Assembly: GCF_014698965.1 (NCBI RefSeq)
Contig: NZ_JACXAE010000109.1
Span: forward strand, 1-64,000
Length of the DNA stretch: 64,000 nucleotides
Source of the DNA: Iningainema tapete BLCC-T55
Lineage (GTDB): Bacteria; Cyanobacteriota; Cyanobacteriia; Cyanobacteriales; Nostocaceae
Direction of reading: 5' to 3'
Shown here: positions 45,961 through 54,060 of the stretch, in pieces
Layout of the letters: every line of letters starts with the position of its first letter
Position numbering within the stretch: position 1 is the first letter of the stretch
Made by a program: the position numbers and the translations under genes
Notes under the pieces: generated by a model
The model's database searches: none
Told to the model about the DNA's origin: nothing
Seen by the model: the letters and a program-made list of their open reading frames with translations, nothing else

Positions 45961-46773
45961 ATGAAACAGTTACCCAAGCAGGCTTTATTCGCTACCATTT
46001 TGTTGAGCAATGTTTCACTATCATCAGCATCAAGTTTGGCGTTAGATAATTACTTTCAAAATTCACTTGAAGCTAGTAGTCATTACACCGGAAATTTACT
46101 TAAATTAAATACAAAAATAATACATATAAGTATTTTTGAGCCAGTTGTTAATAATAACTTAGTACGACCTTTAAAGAAACCAGTTATTAATTGCTTTAAG
46201 ACTGGTAAACGTATACCTAAACTTAAACCACTCCTAAGAATTATACGACGACGAGTTAGACCCTTACCAAAACCCAGCTTGAAGAATAAGGCAGTTAGCC
46301 GTTTGGTTGACAACGTAATATCTAAAACCCAGCAGAGGCAATCGGTACAAAAACTTTTGAAGGATATGTCATTGAGGAATGAGAAAATTCTCTTACAACC
46401 CATGAATGATGACATTACCGCTGCCGCTGCTACTACCAAGATTCAAGCAAATTTAATCACCAGTGATTTAAGCAATCAGGAGGCTCAAATTCAAAACTTA
46501 ACCGAGCGAGCATTTCAAGAAGTAGAAGAGAGTTATTATCTAGCAAGTGAAGCAGCTAGTAAAGTACTAGCAGCGCGTTACACAGATAGAAAAAGGGTGT
46601 TCAGCAATCAAGACAAACAAGATGCTGAGTTAGCTGCAAAGCAAGCTATTCAAGAACTGCAAAGTCAAAAAAAGATCTTAATTTTAAGAAGTAGGACAAT
46701 CTTCGTGCTCGGTAGAATTGCGCTTCAATCTGCCATATCAAAGGTTCAGGCAAATGATGAGAACCGCAACTAG
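45961..46773 (+). CDS. secreted basic protein of unknown function
   Basis: A 270-residue protein not assigned to any family. It starts with a Sec-type signal (ALFATILLSNVSLSSASSLA). A strongly basic stretch with several Arg/Lys pairs follows (about 70-100, LLRIIRRRVRPLPKPS), then a long helical, coiled-coil-prone second half with alternating Lys/Gln/Glu (EEAQIQ..., ELAAKQAIQELQSQKKI). It is the only plus-strand gene in the protease/TPR/kinase island and converges on the TPR gene with a 52-base gap. Upstream 268 bases are AT-rich. It could be a nucleic-acid- or polymer-binding protein by charge alone, which is inference. Confidence 0.65.
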   Translation: MKQLPKQALFATILLSNVSLSSASSLALDNYFQNSLEASSHYTGNLLKLNTKIIHISIFEPVVNNNLVRPLKKPVINCFKTGKRIPKLKPLLRIIRRRVRPLPKPSLKNKAVSRLVDNVISKTQQRQSVQKLLKDMSLRNEKILLQPMNDDITAAAATTKIQANLITSDLSNQEAQIQNLTERAFQEVEESYYLASEAASKVLAARYTDRKRVFSNQDKQDAELAAKQAIQELQSQKKILILRSRTIFVLGRIALQSAISKVQANDENRN

Positions 46774-46825
46774 CAAACTTTGCCTCGAAATCGCTATCCT
46801 AGAAAAATACGTAATGAATGATGAT

Positions 46826-48292
46826 TTAAAAGCTAAATTTAAAAAATTGTTTGAAAAAGCTTTTCCAACTACCTTCTTGTTTAATTTGCTCAAATAATTG
46901 TTCCATTTGTTTAGCTGCATCACCCATATCTTGCTTCTGAAATAGTTCGATAGCTAACCCAATTTCATCTTCTGCTTTCTTTTGTTTATTTTGTGACAGT
47001 AGTGCAAACGCATAGTGTGTATAGGCAATTGGATTTGGAGTGCTATTTATGATATTGAGATTTATAGCTTCTTCAAACTCAACAATTGCTTCCTTAGATT
47101 TGGCCTGGCTATTAAGAACTATTCCTAAATAGTAGTGAAATTCTGAATTATCTGGTTTGAGCGCAATTGCTTTTCGTAAGTTTCTAGCTGCATCTACAAA
47201 GTTTTCTACCCAGTTTTGACACTTGCCTAACTCAGCGTATGCTTCAGCATATTGCGGATTAATCTGAATCGCTTGCCTATGTTCTGCAATCGCATTTTCT
47301 AAACGTTCATATCTAGAAAACGTACATCCTAACAAATAGTGTATTTCTGCTAAATCATTTGATGCATCATTAATGTTAACTTTAATTGCCTGTTGATATG
47401 TCTCTATAGCCTTGTCAAACTCAGCTTTAAAGTCAAAAATATTTCCTAAAACTAAATAGAGTTTAACATTATTTGGTTCAATGCGAATAGCTTCTCGATA
47501 TTCTGTGATCGCATCATCTAATTGCTCACACTGTAACAAGATATATGCTAGATTTTGATGAGTAATAGCATTGTTTGGATTAAGAAGAATTACTTCTCTA
47601 TAAACATCAATTGATTTTCTTAGCTCATTTGATTTATAAAATGCTTTAGCTAATTTAATATAAAGCTCTTCAACTTCTGCGATTTTGAGTTGCGAATACA
47701 GCGTCGCTAAATCGCTTCGGGTTGTTTTAGAAAATGGTAACTCCTTCTGACTCTGCTCAACCAATACCTGTCGAAATTCATCAAACCGCTTTTGATATTC
47801 GTAAAAGGGCTGTAAAACTTCTTTCTCAATCTTTTCAGCCTTTTCCTGGGAAATACCTGTATTTTTCTTGGATTGTTCCAAAAGGTAACGACCTGCAACT
47901 GAAACTTTACCATCACTAGCAACTTTTTCCACTACTTTTCTATATTCTGTTTCTGCTAATGATGGAGATTGAGGTAGAGATGTAGATTGCTCGTTTAATT
48001 TATCAAATAGTTTATCAATACGTTGCTGTACATCCAGTCCTACTTGCGTTTGGACGTATTCCAGTAATGCCACAAGTGCTTGTTTGCCCGCAGTAACTTC
48101 TCCATATTGTGCAAGCACTGTCAATAAATGTATGATGAACTCTAAAGGCGCACCACTGTAATCAATTTGTTGTAGCACGGGTGCACCGATTCCCAAAGCA
48201 GCAATTAATAAAGATTGACGTTTTATATCACCATTGACCAGTGGTACGAGTATTTCTACCAGTTCATTGATTGTGCTAGGGTATAATTTCAT
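46826..48292 (-). CDS. TPR protein with N-terminal effector-associated-type domain
   Basis: A 488-residue protein. Residues ~5-95 resemble the N-terminus of the protease at 44630-45691: the shared core is SGAPLEFIIHLLTVLAQYGE here and DGTPMGVSVEVVRFLSQFGR there, with RQSLLIAAL matching RRRLVAGAL earlier. A charged helical linker follows (about 100-200). About eight tetratricopeptide repeats occupy ~205-470 (NPNNAITHQNLAYILLQCEQ, PNNVKLYLVLGNIF, NPQYAEAYAELGKCQ). It probably acts as a scaffold that recruits EAD partners. It lies 59 bases after the second kinase gene on the same strand, so a three-gene operon is likely. Confidence 0.85.
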   Translation of the reverse strand: MKLYPSTINELVEILVPLVNGDIKRQSLLIAALGIGAPVLQQIDYSGAPLEFIIHLLTVLAQYGEVTAGKQALVALLEYVQTQVGLDVQQRIDKLFDKLNEQSTSLPQSPSLAETEYRKVVEKVASDGKVSVAGRYLLEQSKKNTGISQEKAEKIEKEVLQPFYEYQKRFDEFRQVLVEQSQKELPFSKTTRSDLATLYSQLKIAEVEELYIKLAKAFYKSNELRKSIDVYREVILLNPNNAITHQNLAYILLQCEQLDDAITEYREAIRIEPNNVKLYLVLGNIFDFKAEFDKAIETYQQAIKVNINDASNDLAEIHYLLGCTFSRYERLENAIAEHRQAIQINPQYAEAYAELGKCQNWVENFVDAARNLRKAIALKPDNSEFHYYLGIVLNSQAKSKEAIVEFEEAINLNIINSTPNPIAYTHYAFALLSQNKQKKAEDEIGLAIELFQKQDMGDAAKQMEQLFEQIKQEGSWKSFFKQFFKFSF

Positions 48293-48351
48293 AAGCGACT
48301 CAACCTTTCACCCGTGCCTATGCTGGGATTAAAACACTTAATTATAAATTA

Positions 48352-49851
48352 TCATGCCACAGCCTTTGGGGTTGATGTCAAATGACTTAAAATTCGCGGC
48401 TGCAAAAGTTGATATTGTTCTTGTAAAAGTTTTTTGCTCAACTGGAAACCTTGACAGGGTGGTAGGCGTTTACTCTGCTCTACCCAGGTTTTCAACTTGA
48501 GGCGATCGGATGGATGAATAACACTACCAATAATATTGGTACAAGAATGAGGTGCTTCCAAAGAAAAGAAAATCAAAGGATAGCGTTCATTTTCAACCAA
48601 TGAACTTACAAGTATGTGATTTTGCGGATTTTGCATATCCAAGTAACTCTTGAGCCACTTAGTACCTGTTGATGTATGTAGTACAGTCACCCACAGGAGC
48701 ATCGGATAGGGAGACGAGACAAAGCTGAACTGATTGTAGGGTGTAGAAACTGCATAGCCTTTGATTTGTTGTTGAGGCATCATCAATGATAATGCCGCCA
48801 CAGATCCTTGTTGAGTATGCAGTAAATGAGGAAACACAATTTCCTGAATTGGCTTATCTTTAGGCCATACAAGTTTCCCACAAAGCTCTAGTGATGGGGA
48901 GTTTGTGAGTTTGTGAGTTTGTGAGTTTGTGAGTGGGGGAGAATAATGACTGCTGACTGCTGACTCCACACTTTCCAAAACTTTTAAAACTTCTGCGAGA
49001 GTTTGAGGGCGGGAGCTTGGTGATTTAGCCAGACAAGCCATAATTAGATGATCAAGTTTTTTTGGTAATCTGAGATTGGGATTAACATGAGAAAGCGATC
49101 GCGGTGTTTCAAATTGATGAGCTTTATACCAAGCACCAAACATGTTAGTTTCTGGTTGCCAAGGTTTTTCACCCGTCAGCATTTCAAACATCATTACCCC
49201 TAAACTATAAATATCAGAGCGACTATCCAATTCGGTTCCTTCAAGTTGCTCAGGAGAACAGTAGGGTAAAGTGCCTTGAAATCCTTTATTTGTAAATGCA
49301 TTCATTGCTGAATAATTTAAAAATCTAGCAATACCAAAATCTAAAATTTTGACTAACTGACCTAATATAGGGTCAGGAATAACTAATACATTAGCTGGTT
49401 TAATATCTCTATGTACAAGCGGATAAACTTTGTCATCAATATTCATCCCTTGATGGGCGCACTGTAAACCCAAACAAATCTGACGACAAAGAGCTAGAAA
49501 TTGGGGCAAAGGCAGAGGAATTAAATCCTTTAAACTCTTGCCCAACAAATACTCCATTGTATAAAAAGGTTTACCCTCTGGACTTACTCCGTAATCTGTA
49601 ACACGCACTATATGCAAACTTTTTTGACTCAAAGCTGCACAAATACGCGCTTCACGAGCAAAATCTTGTTTAATTATTATATCTGTTACTGTTTGAGATA
49701 GAAACTTAATTGCAACTGGTACTTCGCCTAACAATAAATCGTTGGCTAAAAAAACTTCACCCATACCACCCCTGCCAATCAACTGTTTAAGTTGATAACG
49801 ATTGGCAATTAAACCCGTACCAGTTGAAGATGCAAATGCATTTTTATTCAC
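48352..49851 (-). CDS. Ser/Thr protein kinase with unassigned C-terminal domain (kinase A)
   Basis: A 499-residue eukaryote-like kinase. The kinase domain (about 19-288) has the glycine loop LIGRGGMGEV, Lys49 in VAIKF, the catalytic loop HRDIKPANVLV, DFGIARF and the activation segment GTLPYCSPEQLEG, so it looks active. Residues ~320-499 form a domain shared with kinase B but not known to me (KDKPIQEIVFPHLLHTQQGS...). The linker (307-317) is encoded by four 8-bp repeats at 48901-48932. There is no membrane helix. Start is GTG 49851 with CGGAGG upstream. It follows kinase B by 25 bases. Confidence 0.93.
   Translation of the reverse strand: MNKNAFASSTGTGLIANRYQLKQLIGRGGMGEVFLANDLLLGEVPVAIKFLSQTVTDIIIKQDFAREARICAALSQKSLHIVRVTDYGVSPEGKPFYTMEYLLGKSLKDLIPLPLPQFLALCRQICLGLQCAHQGMNIDDKVYPLVHRDIKPANVLVIPDPILGQLVKILDFGIARFLNYSAMNAFTNKGFQGTLPYCSPEQLEGTELDSRSDIYSLGVMMFEMLTGEKPWQPETNMFGAWYKAHQFETPRSLSHVNPNLRLPKKLDHLIMACLAKSPSSRPQTLAEVLKVLESVESAVSSHYSPPLTNSQTHKLTNSPSLELCGKLVWPKDKPIQEIVFPHLLHTQQGSVAALSLMMPQQQIKGYAVSTPYNQFSFVSSPYPMLLWVTVLHTSTGTKWLKSYLDMQNPQNHILVSSLVENERYPLIFFSLEAPHSCTNIIGSVIHPSDRLKLKTWVEQSKRLPPCQGFQLSKKLLQEQYQLLQPRILSHLTSTPKAVA
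48901..48932. repeat. octanucleotide repeat (GTTTGTGA)4 inside kinase A
   Basis: Four perfect 8-bp units between the kinase and C-terminal domains of kinase A, coding for the SQTHKLTNS-type linker. Gain or loss of one unit would shift the frame (8 is not a multiple of 3). A similar GTTTGTGAG motif recurs in spacers of this window. Confidence 0.92.
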
Positions 49852-49876
49852 TTTGAGAACCTCCGCTGCTAATTCT

Positions 49877-51481
49877 TTAAGCTGACTTTAAAGGATGAGA
49901 GAAAAAAGTTAAAAAATTAGCTAATAGCTTAGATAACCAAACTTTTACGGTTACTTTCCTAATTGGTTGATTTGCTATTAAAGTTTTGAGAATTTCGGGT
50001 TTGAGTTTTTCATACTGTGCTTTTAAAATCTTCTTGCTTTCTCCTGCAGGAATATTAGCAGTTAACTTTTTACTACATTCTAGCCAATTTACAAGTTGCT
50101 GACGTTGACAAGTAGATAGACTTAAAGTCATGACATGTGCGCAACGAGTAGGTTCTTCTAGTGAGAATAAAAGTAGATGATAATAACCAGTGTTGGCTAA
50201 AAACTTGACGAGATTTTCTCCCTTGTTATCTTTTAGATCTAAAAAGTATGATAGCCAACGTGTCTGTTTAAAGGAGGTATCACACAAAACTGTTATCCAT
50301 AATAAAATCGGATACAACTCTATTTTAAATATGAATTCAGTACTAATTGTTTTATCTAAAAATTTAGTAATTTCTTGTTTAGGTAACATTGCCCAAAAAG
50401 TTGGCACGCTTCCCTGAGGTAAATGTAACATATGTGGAAAGCAAATAGATGCAATTGGTTTATTTTCTGGCCAAGTTTTTTGTAAGCAAGCTTTTTCAGA
50501 TATTGACGTTACTGGTACTAAATATTTAGGGTTTAGTTTTTCTAAGGTAATACTATCATTAGTATAACTATCAATATTACGTTGAATATTTTCGATTTTT
50601 TCTAAAATTTGACTAACATTTTGTGGGCGATTGCCGATCTCCTTAGCTAAACAAGTCATCACTAATTTTTTCAATTCTTGTGGTATCTTTACCTGGGGAA
50701 TAACTTCTTCAAAGTTGGGTGGAATCTGAAAGCGATGTGCCTGATACCAGCTACCGAAAGAGTTAGTTTTTGTTAGTAATGGATGTCTTCCAGTCAGCAT
50801 TTCAAACATCAATACACCCAAACTATAAATATCAGAGCGTACATCTAATAGTTTACGTCCTTCCATATGTTCTGGAGAACAATAAGGTAAACTACCAATG
50901 AAAGACTCAGTCAGCGTCATTCCCGAACGCTCTGTTAAGAACTTGGCAATACCAAAATCTAGGATTTTGACAGTTTCCCCTTTTTTAGGATCTTCAGTAA
51001 TAAAGATATTTTCTGGTTTGATATCACGATGAACAATTGGATAAATCTCACCTTTCATACTTACACCTTGGTGAGCACAATACAAACCTAAACAAATTTG
51101 ATGACACAAATCTAAAAATTTTTGTATTGTTAAAGGTTGAGTTTTGAGAATCTCTTTTAGGTTTTTACCTTGGAGGTATTCCATGACATAAAAGGGAATT
51201 TTATCTTCAGTAAAACCATAACTCAACACCCGGACAATATGTTTACTTTTTCTACCTAATTGAGCGCCAATAAAAATTTCTCTGGCAAAGCGTTGGGACA
51301 TATGCTGATTTGCCATAGTTAGAGATAACATTTTGACTGCTATGGGCATTCCACCTTTGGCAATATCTTCTGCTAGGTAAACTCTACCCATACCCCCTTT
51401 ACCAATTAAATCTCTAATTAGGTAACGATTATTTAAAAACTTGCCAATATAAATATCTAATTCTGTTTTTTGCGTAACCAT
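49877..51481 (-). CDS. Ser/Thr protein kinase with unassigned C-terminal domain (kinase B)
   Basis: A 534-residue paralogue of kinase A. The kinase domain (about 20-290) has LIGKGGMGRV, Lys50 in IAVKM, HRDIKPENIFI, DFGIAKF and GSLPYCSPEHMEG, so it looks active. The C-terminal domain (about 340-500) starts ENKPIASICFPHMLHLPQGS and lines up with kinase A, including LYPILLWITVL versus SPYPMLLWVTVL. A further hydrophobic tail (VWLSKLLANFLTFFSHPL) is not in kinase A and may bind a membrane. Start is ATG 51481. It is the first gene of the probable kinase B-kinase A-TPR operon. Confidence 0.93.
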   Translation of the reverse strand: MVTQKTELDIYIGKFLNNRYLIRDLIGKGGMGRVYLAEDIAKGGMPIAVKMLSLTMANQHMSQRFAREIFIGAQLGRKSKHIVRVLSYGFTEDKIPFYVMEYLQGKNLKEILKTQPLTIQKFLDLCHQICLGLYCAHQGVSMKGEIYPIVHRDIKPENIFITEDPKKGETVKILDFGIAKFLTERSGMTLTESFIGSLPYCSPEHMEGRKLLDVRSDIYSLGVLMFEMLTGRHPLLTKTNSFGSWYQAHRFQIPPNFEEVIPQVKIPQELKKLVMTCLAKEIGNRPQNVSQILEKIENIQRNIDSYTNDSITLEKLNPKYLVPVTSISEKACLQKTWPENKPIASICFPHMLHLPQGSVPTFWAMLPKQEITKFLDKTISTEFIFKIELYPILLWITVLCDTSFKQTRWLSYFLDLKDNKGENLVKFLANTGYYHLLLFSLEEPTRCAHVMTLSLSTCQRQQLVNWLECSKKLTANIPAGESKKILKAQYEKLKPEILKTLIANQPIRKVTVKVWLSKLLANFLTFFSHPLKSA

Positions 51482-51734
51482 GTCTTCAATTTGCTAATAG
51501 AAGATTGCTAATTGCTTTTTTACCATTAGCTATTAACTATTAACAGCCTTAACTTTTAATTTCATATTTTTACATAGCTAATTACTCTTAAATAATTTTT
51601 AACATACTCAGCAAAATCTGCCTATGAGAGATTTTACTGAAATGAAAAATATGATTCATTAATCTCCATAATCAATTCAGTAAATACACCAGACTATTGT
51701 GCGATCGCTGTATCGCTAGACAGGACTACTAAGG

Positions 51735-52838
51735 TTAAGATGCTGAATCCTTGCTGAAAATTTCTGGTAATTCTTCACCTTCCACAGCATTCTGTACTGC
51801 TTCAGATACATCCTCCCCCCAACCATCTAGGGCATCTTTGATTACCCCAGCCACGGGTACAGCAATTAACAAACCTAGCAAACCGCCAATATAAGTCCCT
51901 ATCAGTAAAGAGATAATTACCCAGATCGGTCTAAGTCCAGTAAAACTACCCAAAAGTCGGGGTGCGATCGCCTGATCGATCAATTGATCGATGACAACAG
52001 CTACAGCTAACACCTTGACAGCTAACCAAAAATTGTGTGATGCTATAATTAAAGTCACTACAACAAGACTCACTACATCACCAAAGGGAACTAAGCTCAA
52101 AATACCTACGCCCAAACCTAAGAGTAAAGCAAACGGTACTTGGAAAGCGAAAAACAATAAAGTCAGTGAAACTCCCATGAGCAGAGCCAAAGCTAATTGC
52201 CCAATCAAATAATTTTGAAAATTTTGCTGTAGCGACTGCTGTAACTTCTGACTAAAATTACCAGATAACTTTTTAAATAAACCTTGCCAGAGCCTTTCGC
52301 CATCTAATAAAAGATAAAAAGTTAGTACTATTGTGATTAATGATTCAGAAATACTATCAATCGTTTCGATCACAATACTAAAAAGTTTATCAGCCAGATG
52401 CTCCAATTCATCCGGTAAACGATTTGTGATTTGAGTAAAAATTTGACTCAAATTAACTTTTAATCCTTGGCTAGCAACCCAATCGTTAAGAATCTGAAGT
52501 TTTTGTTGGCTAGAATCAATCCGTTGGGGAAGTAGTTTAGCCATTTCATTAAACTGCTGTAAAACTATAGGAATTAAGGTGATTCCTATAGCCACAAAAA
52601 TTACTACTGTTGCGATAAAAACTAGTGCAACTGCATAGTTGCGTTTTACTCCACGTTGCTGTAAGATAGAAACAGGGTAGTTTAAAATAAAAGCAAGCAA
52701 AGTTGCCAAAACAAAAACGGTAACTATAGGTTGAAAATATTGGAAAAATCGAAATACTAGCCAACCATTGAGAAAAAATAGAGGAAATAGCAGCGTTAGT
52801 ATTAATAGCCGAAGTAGTTTGTTCAGGGAAAATGTCAT
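51735..52838 (-). CDS. AI-2E family (PerM-like) transporter
   Basis: A 367-residue membrane protein of the AI-2E transporter superfamily, whose members export small molecules or act as sodium/proton antiporters. About eight helices are seen: one pair at 5-45, a third at ~65-90, then after a soluble helical section (about 95-155) the rest in 155-345 (LALALLMGVSLTLLFFAFQV, LLIGTYIGGLLGLLIAVPVA). The DQLIDQAIAPRLLGSFTGLRP segment before the last helices is typical. Substrate unknown. Monocistronic. Confidence 0.9.
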   Translation of the reverse strand: MTFSLNKLLRLLILTLLFPLFFLNGWLVFRFFQYFQPIVTVFVLATLLAFILNYPVSILQQRGVKRNYAVALVFIATVVIFVAIGITLIPIVLQQFNEMAKLLPQRIDSSQQKLQILNDWVASQGLKVNLSQIFTQITNRLPDELEHLADKLFSIVIETIDSISESLITIVLTFYLLLDGERLWQGLFKKLSGNFSQKLQQSLQQNFQNYLIGQLALALLMGVSLTLLFFAFQVPFALLLGLGVGILSLVPFGDVVSLVVVTLIIASHNFWLAVKVLAVAVVIDQLIDQAIAPRLLGSFTGLRPIWVIISLLIGTYIGGLLGLLIAVPVAGVIKDALDGWGEDVSEAVQNAVEGEELPEIFSKDSAS

Positions 52839-52953
52839 CTTAAATTAAAAAGAGCAGATGAATCAGGACTGTCCTTTGTCATTTGTCTAGTTTAGCTGCT
52901 TTTGACCCTGAACACTGAACAATTGAATTGCTACATAAAATTTCATTATATTG

Positions 52954-53385
52954 CTATTTCTTCTGTTGCGAAATTGACAAATTATAGTTATACTGTGCCT
53001 GAGATAAATCGCCTACATATAAAGAATATTTTCCCTTCCGCCAAAAGCCAGATAGTTCCGGCTTTCCGCCAGAGTAGGTATCAGGCAGTACACAAAAGCG
53101 TCCTCCAGGTCCCTCAATTAATAGTGTTGGCTGTCCGTCGCTTTCAACTGTAAACCTTAAATAAGGCACTGATTCTGTTACTTGAATAACTTGATTGGGT
53201 GCTGTAGCTATGTTACCACAGTTACTTTTCACATTTCCCCCAGATTTACCATTCACAACCAGGGGATCTGGTTTAAAGCTGGGACTAATGCTGACTATTT
53301 GTGCATAAGCTGATGCATCCCAAAAAACTAAACTCATCGCCGCCAACGCTGCTCTAACAATCGCTAATAACGAACGAGTACTCAT
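52954..53385 (-). CDS. small secreted protein, family shared with 42261-42761
   Basis: A 143-residue protein from ATG 53385 with a Sec-type signal (LAIVRAALAAMSLVFWDASA, cleavage near AYAQ). The mature part starts FKPDPLVVNGKSGGNVKS, contains two cysteines (SNCGN, RFCVL), and ends in LIEGPGGRFC...GFWRKGKYSLYVGD. These stretches follow the same order as in the protein at 42261-42761, so the two are paralogues. Function unknown; the likely location is the periplasm or outside. TTG 53412 could add nine residues. Confidence 0.75.
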   Translation of the reverse strand: MSTRSLLAIVRAALAAMSLVFWDASAYAQIVSISPSFKPDPLVVNGKSGGNVKSNCGNIATAPNQVIQVTESVPYLRFTVESDGQPTLLIEGPGGRFCVLPDTYSGGKPELSGFWRKGKYSLYVGDLSQAQYNYNLSISQQKK

Positions 53386-53676
53386 TTTATTTATGAAGAT
53401 TGAAACTTCCAAGAGCCGAATTTTTGCACATATTCTATATTGGATAGATGTTGAGAAACAGTCTTTGTTCCCTCATAAAAAGTATAATTTTTGATTGAGT
53501 GAAGTATATTCTCACTCCTATTATGACTAAATATTAAGTAGTAATGTTAAGAAATACAAATTTTTATATAAAGGAACGAGCAAGCTTAGAGGTTATGCCC
53601 ATCATCGCCATTATCGTGCGGTAGTACTAGAGTAATTGCCCGAAACAGTCGCTAAAATCACAGAAAGTCACCAACC

Positions 53677-54018
53677 ATGATGGCTGTGTTGTTCAATCCC
53701 AACCTGGTAAATAAACTTATGAATCCTCAACAAAAAGAAGACATACACCATCGCCTCAAGCAAATGGAGGTGGAAATTAATTCCTCCCAGCCAGGTAATG
53801 AGCGTCTCAAAGCGGCAAAAGTAAAATTTATCACTTGGTTTAACAACCTTTCCACAACGGGAAAGCTGGGGTTTGGGGGTGTAGCAGTTGTACTCGGCTT
53901 TGTTTTGGTACAAGCAGTTCTCAAACTAGTTGCGGCAGTAATTAGTTTGGCACTGTTGTCATTACTTGTATACGTAGGATACAAATTTCTAGTATCTAAT
54001 CATCAATCTAATCAATAA
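53677..54018 (+). CDS. small single-pass membrane protein, unknown function
   Basis: A 113-residue protein: a charged helical N-terminal half (KEDIHHRLKQMEVEINSS) and one or two hydrophobic segments at about 65-105 (LGFGGVAVVLGFVLVQAVLKLVAAV). No family is recognised. ATG 53677 is used; ATG 53680 is next. It precedes the RDD/pentapeptide gene by 42 bases on the same strand and may be co-transcribed with it. Confidence 0.6.
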   Translation: MMAVLFNPNLVNKLMNPQQKEDIHHRLKQMEVEINSSQPGNERLKAAKVKFITWFNNLSTTGKLGFGGVAVVLGFVLVQAVLKLVAAVISLALLSLLVYVGYKFLVSNHQSNQ

Positions 54019-54060
54019 CTGATTGTCAGTCCGCTCAGGTAAGTTAAAGGGAATAATCCA

